DNA of 64,000 nucleotides from Bacillota bacterium (GCA_023434855.1 JAEYSJ010000384.1:13502-77501), one strand, 5' to 3'; counted from the first letter of the stretch, positions 35,756 through 45,198 are shown. Numbers and translations: made by a program. The notes: generated by a model from the sequence alone, not told the origin.

Positions 35756-36238
35756 TCATACACCTGGATGAATACCATGTTTAAGTGTTGCACCGGATGA
35801 GTCGGCCTCAACATCAATTAAATCAGCATCAACAAGGCTGTCACTATCGTCAAATTCCAATGTATTGTCGTATACGACTCCGCCACAATAGGGACAAGTA
35901 ACTTCCACTGCATCATCCTCATCCAGGATGTCAGATTCAAAAGTAACCGATTCATGACAAACCGGGCAGTCAACTTCAACAAAGTCATCGTCAATTTCGG
36001 TGTCTGCCAGTTCTTCTTCATAAACCTCTTCTTCCAGATCAGTTAAATCTTCATCAATTGTTTCCAGATAATTCTCCAGATCTTCCTGGACCAGATTCAT
36101 TGTTTGCATTTCCTCAGCCATATCATCAAGCACGTCAATGATATTAATCAACAATTTCCCTTCTGATGAATGTTCATTAACATTAAGTCCTTGTGTTAAA
36201 CCCTGTAAATACGCAACTCTTTCTTTAATATTCCCCAT
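35756..36238 (-). CDS. CD1247 N-terminal-domain protein with zinc ribbon
   Basis: The 160-residue acidic protein begins MGNIKERVAYLQGLTQGL, a helical domain shared with Clostridioides CD1247, continues with a strongly acidic coiled stretch (about 55-90) and carries two CxxC pairs, CPVC and CPYC, that should bind zinc. AAAGGGGG precedes the chosen ATG. It lies between efp and spoIIIAA, where Bacillus has yqhV. Function unknown. Confidence 0.85.
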   Translation of the reverse strand: MGNIKERVAYLQGLTQGLNVNEHSSEGKLLINIIDVLDDMAEEMQTMNLVQEDLENYLETIDEDLTDLEEEVYEEELADTEIDDDFVEVDCPVCHESVTFESDILDEDDAVEVTCPYCGGVVYDNTLEFDDSDSLVDADLIDVEADSSGATLKHGIHPGV

Positions 36239-36376
36239 GGTAAAAACCCCCTTTGATACTATGTTCATTATGGATATTGGTATTATGCCCAATATCCGCA
36301 AAAACATAAACTATGAAAAATAAAAAAACCGTCAGGTGTCTTTGAATATCATTTGACAATAAACACATCAAATATC

Positions 36377-36439
36377 TAACCGCCAAGGCCGCCAAGAGCG
36401 CCAAGAAAACATTGGCGTTCTTGGCGGCCTTGGCGGTTA
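36377..36439. repeat. Palindromic CCGCCAAG repeat (copy 3, shortest centre)
   Basis: TAACCGCCAAGGCCGCCAAG is matched by CTTGGCGGCCTTGGCGGTTA, an almost perfect inverted repeat of about 25 bases. The left flank from 36322 (CGTCAGGTGTCTTTGAATAT) and the right flank CCTCAAAAATATAAAATAAA resemble copy 2 at 12084, so the whole unit may cover about 36322-36515. The gap 36239-36547 holds nothing else besides the efp terminator. Confidence 0.85.
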
Positions 36440-36517
36440 ACCGTTTTTCCCGCTCGCTAGCTAGTATTTCTTCCTAAAAACGCTACCGATCTGGCAACCT
36501 CAAAAATATAAAATAAA

Positions 36518-36537
36518 AAAAGCGCTCACGCGCTTTT
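36518..36537 (-). terminator. Terminator of efp
   Basis: AAAAGCGC and GCGCTTTT pair around a four-base loop with T runs in both directions. It begins about 10 bases past the efp stop. Confidence 0.75.
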
Positions 36538-36547
36538 TCTTAGAAGT

Positions 36548-37102
36548 TTATGCTCTTTCAATATAATCCCCGGTACGGGTATCAATGCGCAGTACATCGC
36601 CTATGTTAATAAACAACGGCACTCGCACTACACAGCCTGTTTCCATTTTAGCGGGTTTAGTACCACCTGTTGCAGTATCGCCGCGAATACCCGGGTCTGT
36701 CTCGACAACGGTCAATTCCACTGAAGTTGGCAAGTCAACCCCAATAACAGTTCCCTGGAAGAACATAATACCAATATTCATATTTTCTTTTAAATACTTG
36801 GTAGCGTCACCTAATTGTTCAGCCGTCAAAGCAATTTGATCGAAGGTTTCATTGTCCATAAAATTATAGCCATCGCTCTCATACAAGAACTGCATCTCCC
36901 GACGGTCTATCCGCGCTTTAGGCAACTTTTCACCTGGGTTAAAAGTACGCTCAACTACCGCACCAGTCCGTACATTTTTCATTTTAGTACGTACAAATGC
37001 AGCGCCTTTACCTGGTTTAACGTGCTGGAAATCCACAATCTGCCAGACATCATTGTCAATTTCAATGGTAACACCTGTACGAAAGTCACTAGTTGTAAGC
37101 AT
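36548..37102 (-). CDS. efp: Elongation factor P
   Basis: EF-P relieves ribosomes stalled at polyproline. The 184-residue protein has the three-barrel pattern, starting [15 protein letters not shown], with the domain I loop PGKGAAF carrying Lys32, the residue that is modified in Bacillus. The C-terminal [17 protein letters not shown] matches the family signature. It follows pepP and precedes the CD1247-like gene and the spoIIIA operon, the yqhT-efp-spoIIIA order of Bacillus. Confidence 0.97.
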   Translation of the reverse strand: MLTTSDFRTGVTIEIDNDVWQIVDFQHVKPGKGAAFVRTKMKNVRTGAVVERTFNPGEKLPKARIDRREMQFLYESDGYNFMDNETFDQIALTAEQLGDATKYLKENMNIGIMFFQGTVIGVDLPTSVELTVVETDPGIRGDTATGGTKPAKMETGCVVRVPLFINIGDVLRIDTRTGDYIERA

Positions 37103-37154
37103 TATATAACCTCCAAATTACATATTACAAACCTGCAGCCTTGCAACGCAGGCC

Positions 37155-38228
37155 TTATAACTCAATTAGCTGCTTGTCACTGGCAGTCAGGATATCGGCG
37201 CCGTCATTGATGACTACTACTGTATCTTCAATACGTAAGCCGCCCCAGTCAGGCAAATAAATACCTGGTTCTACCGTTACTGTCATATTATCGGCCAGCT
37301 TTACAGTAGTATTAGCAGGAGACAGTCGAGGATCTTCGTGAATAGCCAAGCCAACACCATGACCCAGGCCATGGCCGAAATATTCCCTATAACCAGCATC
37401 TTCAATTACTTTCCTGGCTGCAGCATCAACATCACAGCATAGCTCTCCCGCCTTAACAGCGCGAACACCCGCTAACTGTGCTCCTAATACAATCTGATAA
37501 ATTTCCCGCTGTTTAGCACTGGCTTTACCAATTACAACTGTGCGGGTAATATCAGAATGATAACCGTGATATACCGCACCAAAATCCATAGTAACGAAAT
37601 CACCGGGCTCAATTTTTTTGTCTGAGGCCTGACCATGGGGTAATGCACCCCGCTTGCCGGAAGCTACAATTATGTCAAAGGCTGCTTTTTCAGCGCCTAA
37701 CTGACGCATCTTGTATTCCAGTTCAACTGCTACATCGTATTCTTTAATGCCAGGTTTCAAAAAAGATAAAATATGGCTGAATGCATTATCAGCAATTTCA
37801 ACAGCCTGTTTTAACAGGGTGAGTTCGCCCTTATCCTTTACCATACGCAAGCTATCCAGCTTAACAGGCATTAGCTCTAAACCTGGTAAAGCAGTACTTA
37901 AAGTACGATAACTGTCATAAGTTACGAAATCGCTTTCAAACCCAACCTTGTGCAATCCCAAGCTTTTTGCTGCCGTTCCCAGCACCTCATAAAGGCTGTT
38001 CGGAGCAGCATCGTAACGAATAATCTGATACAACGGCGCCTGCTGAGTCGCCTGCTCGACATATCTAAAATCTGTCAGCAGTCTGTTATCCTTATCGCTG
38101 ATAACCAGTATACCCGCCGAACCTGTAAAACCGCTGAAATAGCGCCGGTTTTCCGGCTTATTAATAATTATTCCGTCTAACTGGTTTTCCTTAATAAACG
38201 CCCGAAGACGCTTTAAGCGCTGATCCAT
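37155..38228 (-). CDS. pepP: Xaa-Pro aminopeptidase, M24 family
   Basis: The enzyme removes an N-terminal residue before proline. The 357-residue protein has a creatinase-like N-terminal domain (about 1-125) and the pita-bread catalytic domain with metal-binding residues in VTMDFGAVYHGYHSDITRT, HGLGHGVGLAIHEDP and VTVEPGIYLP. The start MDQRLKR has GGAGGAAGGATCAG upstream; an earlier start at 38261 lacks a site. It is the YqhT homologue next to efp. Confidence 0.94.
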   Translation of the reverse strand: MDQRLKRLRAFIKENQLDGIIINKPENRRYFSGFTGSAGILVISDKDNRLLTDFRYVEQATQQAPLYQIIRYDAAPNSLYEVLGTAAKSLGLHKVGFESDFVTYDSYRTLSTALPGLELMPVKLDSLRMVKDKGELTLLKQAVEIADNAFSHILSFLKPGIKEYDVAVELEYKMRQLGAEKAAFDIIVASGKRGALPHGQASDKKIEPGDFVTMDFGAVYHGYHSDITRTVVIGKASAKQREIYQIVLGAQLAGVRAVKAGELCCDVDAAARKVIEDAGYREYFGHGLGHGVGLAIHEDPRLSPANTTVKLADNMTVTVEPGIYLPDWGGLRIEDTVVVINDGADILTASDKQLIEL

Positions 38229-38349
38229 CTGATCCTTCCTCCAATTAACCGGATGGAGCATGCAAAAAAAATTTTCGCCCCATTCATTAACTTTTATATT
38301 TTACCATAACTTTATTCAATTGCCTATATATTCATGCAAAATTTTCAAA

Positions 38350-39684
38350 TTACTGTCCGCTCACAGTTATATTGCTTATCCTCATGCTGGGCGCGCCTTG
38401 GGCGCCAAAAAAACGCAAGTCATCACCAATCCCGTCAACCTGGCTGAACAATTCCAGAATATTGCCGGCAATGGCTACTCCCCGTACCGCCTGCGTAAAC
38501 TGCCCGTCCTTAATCCATACCCCTGCTGCCCCGACAGAAAAATCACCGGAAATCGGATTGGCGGTATGCATACCCATCACATTTGTCACATAGAACCCAT
38601 TTTTTATCCCGCTAATAAGCTCGTCCCGCCTGGCAGTTCCCGAGTGAATAAATAAATTTGTCGGGCCGACTTCCGGCATGCTCTTAAATGTGCTGCGCAT
38701 TCCATTGCCGGTGCTGGCCACATCATCCTTGGCAGCAGTGTAAGTATTATGTAAGAACCCTTGCAAAACACCATTAACAATCAACTCTGTCTGCCCTGTG
38801 GGCACACCTTCACCATCAACCGGACGGGAAGCAATCCCGCTATGCAGCCGCCCGTCATCAATCAAAGTAACAAGGGGCGATACAACTTTCTGACCAACTT
38901 TTCCTTTAAACAAAGACCGGCCTTTTTGTACAGCGTCAGCCGAAAGCGCCGGAATAAGTATGGCAAAAAAACTGGTGGCAATGTACGGACTTAAGAGTAA
39001 CGTAGCCTTGGTGGTAGCAACGCTTTTTGCCTTTAACAACAAACCTGCGTCCCTGGCTGCCTCTTCGCCCACAATCTTAGGATCCAGTGCCGCAAAATCC
39101 CGTGTATAGTTCAAGCTCATTCCAGACTGCACATCACCATCTTCTTCTGCCAATACCATCCCGTAGAGCCCTGCGTACCCTGACCGGTAGTATGCAGCCA
39201 ACCCTTGGGAATTTGCCAGCGCTACGCCGTATTCCGCGTCTTCGTATACACAACGTTCAGTACGCTTAACACGCTTATCCGCCTGACGGGCAGCTAATTC
39301 AACCTGTTTGGCCATATTAATTTTTTCTTCCACACTTGTGGCGGCAATCTTCTCATCCAACAATTTCATCTCCGGAATATTTTGCGGTTTTTCCGGTAAA
39401 ACATTGAACTTATCAGCATGGCTGTTCCTACTATTGTCCAAGGCCTGCCTGGCCAATGCCTCTAAGTTGTCCAAACTGGTCGAATAGGCGAACCCCACTG
39501 TACCCTGCCGGGAAAATAGCCTGATGCCAATCCCCATCTCCTCAGACAACTTCAAAGTTTCTATTTCCTGATTGGCTACTTCAACTGTCAACGACTTGGC
39601 ATCAAGCACGTATGCTTCGGCAGCATGCCCACCGATCGATTGCGCTATGTCGACCGCCCTTCCGGCAATTTGTAAATAATCCAT
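38350..39684 (-). CDS. pmbA: PmbA/TldE family metalloprotease-related protein
   Basis: The 444-residue protein matches PmbA (TldE): SEEMGIGIRLFSRQGTVGFAYST near the N-terminus and DYSVGAAGVWIKDG-like sequence (SGDFSVGAAGVWIKDGQ) near the end. TldD/TldE form a heterodimeric protease in which TldD holds the zinc site; the HExxxH of TldD is absent here, which fits the E-type subunit. MDYLQIA is the chosen start with GGAGGACAAAGTT upstream. No tldD lies in the window. Confidence 0.9.
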   Translation of the reverse strand: MDYLQIAGRAVDIAQSIGGHAAEAYVLDAKSLTVEVANQEIETLKLSEEMGIGIRLFSRQGTVGFAYSTSLDNLEALARQALDNSRNSHADKFNVLPEKPQNIPEMKLLDEKIAATSVEEKINMAKQVELAARQADKRVKRTERCVYEDAEYGVALANSQGLAAYYRSGYAGLYGMVLAEEDGDVQSGMSLNYTRDFAALDPKIVGEEAARDAGLLLKAKSVATTKATLLLSPYIATSFFAILIPALSADAVQKGRSLFKGKVGQKVVSPLVTLIDDGRLHSGIASRPVDGEGVPTGQTELIVNGVLQGFLHNTYTAAKDDVASTGNGMRSTFKSMPEVGPTNLFIHSGTARRDELISGIKNGFYVTNVMGMHTANPISGDFSVGAAGVWIKDGQFTQAVRGVAIAGNILELFSQVDGIGDDLRFFGAQGAPSMRISNITVSGQ

Positions 39685-39768
39685 AACTTTGTCCTCCATA
39701 CATCCAGCTATTATAACTCACTTCTTCCAGACCAACTAGAACGAATTAAAGTTTTTCACATTACAATC

Positions 39769-39839
39769 GGCAGCAAAGGGGGGACGGAACTCTAGCACTT
39801 GCGAAGATGGCAGCGAAATTCCGCCCCCCCTTTGCTGCC
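39769..39839. repeat. Strong GC-rich inverted repeat between pmbA and the PBP gene
   Basis: GGCAGCAAAGGGGGG with ACGGAA pairs with TTCCG and CCCCCCTTTGCTGCC around about 30 bases. There is no T run, so it is not an ordinary terminator. No other copy was noticed in the window. Confidence 0.7.
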
Positions 39840-39897
39840 AGACCATCCTAGACTGCGTCTAATTCTTTAGCGCATTCCAACAAGAACATGTTTGTTT

Positions 39898-41556
39898 CTA
39901 TTTTGCCAAAATCTCAGAAAATATTTCCCGGAAAATTGGTGCCGCTACATTGCCCCCGGACATACCTTCCTCCACAAAAACCACTGCTGCAAACTGGGGA
40001 TTATCAAGCGGCGCGTACCCTGCAAACCATGCATGGTTAATACTCTGCCCCGCGGCATTGAGCCGGCCTGTTTCAGCTGATCCTGTTTTCCCAGCTGACC
40101 CTACTCCCTCCACATAGGCTGCCTGCCCTGTACCATAACGGGTAACCGCAGTCATCATTTCCCGCATTTCCCTTGCCGTACGCCTTGACAGCACACGCGT
40201 TCCCCGGGATGCAGGAAAGTTTTTTATTACTACCCCTTCGGTGGTAGCAAATTTACTAACAATATATGGATCAACTTTTATACCGTCATTGACAATAGTA
40301 GCTACCAGTGACACAATCTGCAGCGGGGTAGCTTCAAAGCTTCCCTGTCCAATAGACAGATTGGCAAGTTCTCCCGGATAAATATTTTCCGGAGAAGGCA
40401 AATTGCCATCAGCTTCCCCATCAAACTCCAGCCTGGTACGGTGTCCGAAACCTAAACTTTGCGCATAAGAGATTAATTTTTCCGCCCCCAGCTTCAGACC
40501 TACCTCAATTAAGGCCGGATTGCTGGAATAGGCCATGGCATCGGTAAAAGTAATCCAGCCCCGGCCCCCTTTTTCATAGTCCCAGCCATTAAACCGTATA
40601 CCATTCACATTAATATACCCGGGATCAAAAAACCTGTCATTAGGCTTTACTACCTCACATTCTAAAGCTGCCGCCGCCACTACCAGCTTAAACACCGAAC
40701 CCGGCTGATAGGCGGACAAAGCCCGGTTGAGCAGGGGGGCGGCATCTTGCGATAAGTACTGACTTAAATTATTGGCATCAAAATTAGGCCGGGAAGCCAT
40801 GGCCAGAACTTCGCCGGTTGACGGATGAAGAACTACTACCGCCCCTTTAAGAGCATGGCGATCCATTACTTCTTCAACTATTTTTTGTATACGGCTGTCT
40901 AATGTCAGAACAACATTACTGGGACCTGGCCCATTACCAAACCTTATATGTTTATAACCGAGGCCGGGAATAATTTGCTGTCCGGCGTCCACCAGTACGG
41001 CAGTATATTCCGGTTGGCTGCTCCGCAGCACCTCGTCATACATACTTTCAATACCGCTGACTCCCCGGTTATCGGCAACATTAATATACCCGGATACATG
41101 AGCAGCTAATGGGCTATAGCCATAACGCATCTTTTCCGTTACCGCTAAAACTCCCGGTATTTTAAGAGTATTTATTTTTTGCGCAGTAACACCGTCGATA
41201 TTTGTTTTTAGCTTAAACGGTTTACCCTCTTCTGCAATTGTTGCCATAATCTTATCTGGCGCTATCCCGGTAAACACGCTGAGCTTACCCACCGTGGCAG
41301 ATACATCAGCCAACAGAGAAGGAAAAACAATAATGCTGAAATGCTGTGCAGTATTAGTCAGCGGCAGCCCATTACGGTCCAGGATTTCCCCCCTGGCAAT
41401 GTCCATGGGCACTTCCTGAATACGCCCTCCTAATCCTAATACAGCCAGCCTTGGCCCTTCGACTATCTGCAGATAAAACAGGCGGGCAATCAACAGACTG
41501 CTAATTACCAGAAAAAAAATCCCTAATTTGTATATCCGCCAAACATTAAATGCCAT
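39898..41556 (-). CDS. Class B penicillin-binding protein
   Basis: A monofunctional transpeptidase of 552 residues with an N-terminal membrane anchor (about 10-30), a dimerisation/pedestal region and a transpeptidase domain with Ser287 in SVFK, the SSN motif at 344-346 and KTG at 489-491. It is shorter than mrdA and has no PASTA domains. GAGGTGACGGT precedes ATG. It lies downstream of DUF4911 and the U32 gene, which corresponds to the Bacillus yrrR position, so it may serve in sporulation or septation. Confidence 0.92.
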   Translation of the reverse strand: MAFNVWRIYKLGIFFLVISSLLIARLFYLQIVEGPRLAVLGLGGRIQEVPMDIARGEILDRNGLPLTNTAQHFSIIVFPSLLADVSATVGKLSVFTGIAPDKIMATIAEEGKPFKLKTNIDGVTAQKINTLKIPGVLAVTEKMRYGYSPLAAHVSGYINVADNRGVSGIESMYDEVLRSSQPEYTAVLVDAGQQIIPGLGYKHIRFGNGPGPSNVVLTLDSRIQKIVEEVMDRHALKGAVVVLHPSTGEVLAMASRPNFDANNLSQYLSQDAAPLLNRALSAYQPGSVFKLVVAAAALECEVVKPNDRFFDPGYINVNGIRFNGWDYEKGGRGWITFTDAMAYSSNPALIEVGLKLGAEKLISYAQSLGFGHRTRLEFDGEADGNLPSPENIYPGELANLSIGQGSFEATPLQIVSLVATIVNDGIKVDPYIVSKFATTEGVVIKNFPASRGTRVLSRRTAREMREMMTAVTRYGTGQAAYVEGVGSAGKTGSAETGRLNAAGQSINHAWFAGYAPLDNPQFAAVVFVEEGMSGGNVAAPIFREIFSEILAK

Positions 41557-41596
41557 ACCGTCACCTCAGTGATAGTATGGCATCGTTGTTGGAGTT

Positions 41597-41803
41597 TTAT
41601 TGCAGCATTACTTCAGCAGGCACCGGTAAATTTTCTAAAATCAGCTTTACATCCTCAAAAGTGTCAGGCGTAACCCTGACAATCAGAATTCCTTTCGCCC
41701 TGTCCACTGTGCTCACCACACCTAAATATTCATATCCTTCCATAATCCGGTTCACGTAATGAATATGCCGCGGGTCAACGCGGATATAGATAGCTTCAGC
41801 CAT
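41597..41803 (-). CDS. DUF4911 protein
   Basis: A 68-residue protein with the pattern IYIRVDPRHIHYVNRIMEGYE and GVVSTVDRAKGILIVRVTPD, typical of DUF4911, a small alpha/beta family restricted mainly to clostridia and Negativicutes. Its start lies 8 bases inside the end of the U32 gene, so the two are translationally coupled. Function unknown. Confidence 0.82.
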   Translation of the reverse strand: MAEAIYIRVDPRHIHYVNRIMEGYEYLGVVSTVDRAKGILIVRVTPDTFEDVKLILENLPVPAEVMLQ

Positions 41804-43028
41804 CGCTTACCCTGCGGCGCAGCATGGCGAATGGAACTACCGGCCGGCTCATTGGCATGGTGATAATTTGTTGAGGATGGGGAGCTACAGTGATGGGACT
41901 GCCTTGATCATCAAGCATTGTCTGAATGATCTGATTAAAATTGGGATATCCTGGCTGAGCTATCTCTATTTCTTCGCCTGTCTTCATATTGTTGCGTTGC
42001 TCAACCACTGCCATACGGGTGACAGCATCATAGGATTTCACCAAACCCACAAAATCATGAGTTTGTGTATAGGAGGACGTTCCATAAATTTGATCTTGCT
42101 GGGTGGTATTATTAAAATAAAAACCGGTAGTATATGCCCGGTGGGAAATTTTATCAAGTTCTTCCACCCATTCCGGTTTAACACTATAATTTTCTGGATT
42201 GGCAGCATAGCTGTCAATGGCTTCCCGGTAAACCTTGGCCACTGTGGCTACATAGTGAACGCTTTTCATCCGGCCTTCGATTTTAAAACTACTTAGCCCG
42301 GCAGCTGCCAGATCTGGAATATATGGTAATAAACACAGGTCTTTGGAATTAAAAATGTAAGTGCCTTGCTCATCTTCCAAAACAGGATAATATTCACCTG
42401 GACGTTTTTCCTCTGCCAGCGAGTATCTCCAGCGGCAAGGCTGAGCACATTCACCCCGGTTGGCATCACGTCCGGTAAGATAGTTGCTTAACAAACATCT
42501 GCCAGAATAGGATATACACATAGCCCCATGGATAAAGGCCTCAAGTTCCAACTCCACCCTTTCCCTTATTTCCCTGATTTCAGCCAGTGACAGTTCTCTG
42601 GCCAGCACAATTCGCCTGGCGCCCAGTTCCTGCCAGCAAAGAGCTGATGACCAGTTTGTATTGTTAGCCTGGGTGCTAATATGCAGCGGCAGGTCAGGGA
42701 CTACCTGGCGGGCCAGCCGGTATACACCCAAATCTGAAATAATTATACCATCGGCTCCGCTATCCTGCAGAAACCTTAGATAATCCGGCAAAGCCGGCAA
42801 GTCTCCATTATGGGGAAATATATTCACAGTTACATAAGCCTTTTTGTGTAAGCTATGGGCTAATGCAATGCCTTCCCGCAATTCATCTTCCGCAAAATTA
42901 TCGCTAAAAGCCCTGAGTCCGAAAGCCTTGCCACCCATATAAACAGCGTCGGCCCCATACACTAACGCCATTTTCAGTTTTTCCAGATTGCCGGCCGGAG
43001 CCAGCAGTTCCGGTTTTCTTGTTAACAC
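41796..43028 (-). CDS. U32 family protein, probable tRNA hydroxylation protein (TrhP-like)
   Basis: The 410-residue protein has the U32 pattern PELLAPAGNLEKLKMALVYGADAVYMG and the cysteine motif CISYSGRCLLSNYLTGRDANRGECAQPCRW, which can hold an Fe-S cluster. In E. coli and Bacillus such proteins (YegQ/TrhP, YrrN/YrrO) make 5-hydroxyuridine at tRNA position 34. The GTG start at 43028 overlaps the end of the TrmR gene by 7 bases and has GGGAGCG upstream. The pairing with a ho5U methyltransferase supports that role over peptidase activity. Confidence 0.88.
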   Translation of the reverse strand: MLTRKPELLAPAGNLEKLKMALVYGADAVYMGGKAFGLRAFSDNFAEDELREGIALAHSLHKKAYVTVNIFPHNGDLPALPDYLRFLQDSGADGIIISDLGVYRLARQVVPDLPLHISTQANNTNWSSALCWQELGARRIVLARELSLAEIREIRERVELELEAFIHGAMCISYSGRCLLSNYLTGRDANRGECAQPCRWRYSLAEEKRPGEYYPVLEDEQGTYIFNSKDLCLLPYIPDLAAAGLSSFKIEGRMKSVHYVATVAKVYREAIDSYAANPENYSVKPEWVEELDKISHRAYTTGFYFNNTTQQDQIYGTSSYTQTHDFVGLVKSYDAVTRMAVVEQRNNMKTGEEIEIAQPGYPNFNQIIQTMLDDQGSPITVAPHPQQIITMPMSRPVVPFAMLRRRVSDG

Positions 43029-43636
43029 AGTTCTTCGCTCCCTTGAAATATGGAAATAGACAACCCATCACCATCATGATGAACAGTTGTGGAAAATCGT
43101 GGATCATTAGTGACAAATTCCAGGTATTGCCGCAGCCGTCTGACAAGTGTCCTATAGCGCCTTGGTGGTTCATCCCCGCTTGTTACCAAACCGCGAAACA
43201 GGACATTGTCAGCCATTACAACCGCACCCTGAGAAAGTTTGCCCATAACTTTATGCAGATAGTCAAGATACTGACCTTTAGCTGCGTCGATAAATACCAT
43301 GTCAAACGGTCCGGTAAGCCGTGGCAGAATTTCACCGGCGTCGCCGCATAGTATTTCTATCTGCTCAAGCATTCCCGCCTTGGCAACAAAATCCTTAGCA
43401 ATGTCAACTCTTTCCCGGTCAAGTTCAATCGAAACAATTCTGGCACCAACAGGCATTTCCGCCGCCATCCGCAGCGTAGAATAGCCAATTGCCGTACCTA
43501 TTTCCAGTATAGACTGAGGCTGCCATTTTCGTACTGCCTCCGTTAGTAGCCTTCCTCCTGCCCGGGAGATAACAGGCACATGCCATTGTACTGCGAATTC
43601 TTCCAGCTGTTCAAGCAAATTATTTATGCAGTCCAC
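43022..43636 (-). CDS. trmR: O-methyltransferase TrmR (tRNA 5-hydroxyuridine methyltransferase)
   Basis: A class I SAM methyltransferase of 204 residues with ILEIGTAIGYSTLRMA, IVSIELDRERVDIA and FDMVFIDAAKGQYLDYL, typical of the YrrM branch. Bacillus TrmR turns ho5U34 into 5-methoxyuridine in tRNA. The start is GTG at 43636, with AAGGTG about 11 bases upstream. It lies between mltG and the U32 gene, matching Bacillus yrrL-yrrM-yrrN. Confidence 0.88.
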   Translation of the reverse strand: MDCINNLLEQLEEFAVQWHVPVISRAGGRLLTEAVRKWQPQSILEIGTAIGYSTLRMAAEMPVGARIVSIELDRERVDIAKDFVAKAGMLEQIEILCGDAGEILPRLTGPFDMVFIDAAKGQYLDYLHKVMGKLSQGAVVMADNVLFRGLVTSGDEPPRRYRTLVRRLRQYLEFVTNDPRFSTTVHHDGDGLSISIFQGSEELC

Positions 43637-43638
43637 TT

Positions 43639-44640
43639 CTATTTACGCACCTTCTCGATTGTAGCCAGATGTTCTTCATAGGTTTGACTAAAATGGTGGG
43701 CTCCATGCTTGTCCGCCACAAAATATAGATAATCGGTCTCTGTTGCATTAAGCACTGCATTAATTGCCGCAAGACCAGGATTAGCGATAGGCCCTGGCGG
43801 CAAACCGGCGTTCTGGTAGGTATTAAAAGGTGAAGCTATCTCGGTATCCTGGATGCTGAGCTCTGGTTTAGGATATCCCAAAATATACTGAATAGTAGCA
43901 CAGGACTGTAAAGGCATTCCCAGTCTCAGGCGCTTAAGAAAAACCCCTGCGATAATTGGACGATCTTTGTCCAACTGAGCTTCTTTTTCAACTAAAGATG
44001 CCAATGTTATGACATTCCCGATTGTTAATCCCATTTCCGTGGTTTTCTGCCGCATCTCCGGCGTAAACTGTTCATCAAATTGATGGACCATCATTTCAAG
44101 AATTTGCTCTTCGGTCATGCCTTTACTAACCCGGTAAGTGTCAGGAAACGCATAACCTTCGGCCTTGTACTCCACACCCGTCCTGGCCTCCATATATCCA
44201 AAGGTAGCAGAAACTTGCGCGGCAGCCTTAAATTTAACCGCACTTCCCATCTTTTTTTCCGCTATCAAATTAGCAATCTGATCAATAGTATAACCTTCAG
44301 GAATAGTCAGCAGACGATAAGATGTTTCCCCCTTGGCTAATATGCCGACAATCTGTTGAACTGACATATCCTTAGTAAATGCATATTCGCCGGCTTGCAA
44401 CAAATTCTGCGCTCCCTGCACCTTAATTGCCATCTGGAATAATACCACACTTTTAATTACACCCTGTTTATATAATAAATTCCCGATCTCATCAGCGGAC
44501 ATGCCAGGCTTAACTATAATTGGAACAGGCTCCCCTGCGGCAGATGACACTGGTTGAGCCAACCCATAGACAAATCCCCCAAGAAAAATAACGAAAACTG
44601 TTATAGCCAGCAACCATTTATTTGTTCTAAATCTATACAC
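43639..44640 (-). CDS. mltG: Endolytic murein transglycosylase MltG
   Basis: MltG cuts nascent glycan strands and sets their length. The 333-residue protein has an N-terminal membrane helix (about 8-28), a LysM-like region (about 40-105) and a YceG catalytic domain with Glu218 in ASLVEKEA, the residue number known to be catalytic in E. coli. It starts at GTG 44640, with GAGGTGATGATAAG upstream. Only two bases separate it from trmR. Confidence 0.95.
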   Translation of the reverse strand: MYRFRTNKWLLAITVFVIFLGGFVYGLAQPVSSAAGEPVPIIVKPGMSADEIGNLLYKQGVIKSVVLFQMAIKVQGAQNLLQAGEYAFTKDMSVQQIVGILAKGETSYRLLTIPEGYTIDQIANLIAEKKMGSAVKFKAAAQVSATFGYMEARTGVEYKAEGYAFPDTYRVSKGMTEEQILEMMVHQFDEQFTPEMRQKTTEMGLTIGNVITLASLVEKEAQLDKDRPIIAGVFLKRLRLGMPLQSCATIQYILGYPKPELSIQDTEIASPFNTYQNAGLPPGPIANPGLAAINAVLNATETDYLYFVADKHGAHHFSQTYEEHLATIEKVRK

Positions 44641-44806
44641 CTTATCATCACCTCACTTGCAAAAACAAAAGTATCTTCTTTGTACAATGACTCTATTATA
44701 CACTTATAAGCACTAATTGTACAACTTCCAGCCACATGCAGCAAAAGCAGGCATCTACCCTGGATATTAATGCAATTTTCCGGCAAACTACCAATTTAAA
44801 ATGAAA

Positions 44807-44830
44807 AATACCACCGCGTAAGGTGGTATT
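44807..44830 (-). terminator. Terminator of the DUF1292 gene
   Basis: AATACCACC and GGTGGTATT form a 9-bp stem with a six-base loop, followed on the minus strand by TTTCATTTT. It lies about 25 bases past the DUF1292 stop and separates it from mltG. Confidence 0.8.
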
Positions 44831-44856
44831 AGCAAAGCTGGAAAAAAGAAGCCTGG

Positions 44857-45198
44857 TTAGGCTTCACAATCATCATCTTCCATTAAATCCTCATAAGCCT
44901 GACGAACTTCCTCAAACTCCTCATCAGTAGGATCAAGGTATACCTCTTCACCATTTTCATCGGTATCAATACGGGCGATATATACGTCTGTTTCTTCATC
45001 GCAGCCGCAATCGCAATCACTATCTGTGCATTCACTATCTCCGTCAATATCGATAGGTACCAAAATGGCATAACGTTTTTCACCAATAGGAATGATCATT
45101 TCTTCCCGATAATAATACTCGTTACCTTCTTCGTCGGTCATAACCACCACAAGCTCTTCTTCAAACTCTTCGAGGTCATCTTTTTCAAAGTCGGCCAT
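44857..45198 (-). CDS. DUF1292 protein with a cysteine insert
   Basis: The 113-residue acidic protein has the DUF1292 (YrzB) pattern VVMTDEEGNEYYYREEMIIPIGEKRYAILVP split around an insertion with Cys57, Cys62, Cys64 and Cys66 (CTDSDCDCGCDEE), and ends in DDDCEA. The insertion could bind a metal. AGAGGTGATATATA precedes ATG, and a strong promoter lies upstream. It sits between ruvX and mltG as yrzB does in Bacillus. Function unknown. Confidence 0.88.
   Translation of the reverse strand: MADFEKDDLEEFEEELVVVMTDEEGNEYYYREEMIIPIGEKRYAILVPIDIDGDSECTDSDCDCGCDEETDVYIARIDTDENGEEVYLDPTDEEFEEVRQAYEDLMEDDDCEA

Noticed and set aside
41796..43028. U32 gene as a true collagenase-type peptidase
   Set aside because: The coupling to trmR and the cysteine motif fit the tRNA-hydroxylation branch better than a protease.
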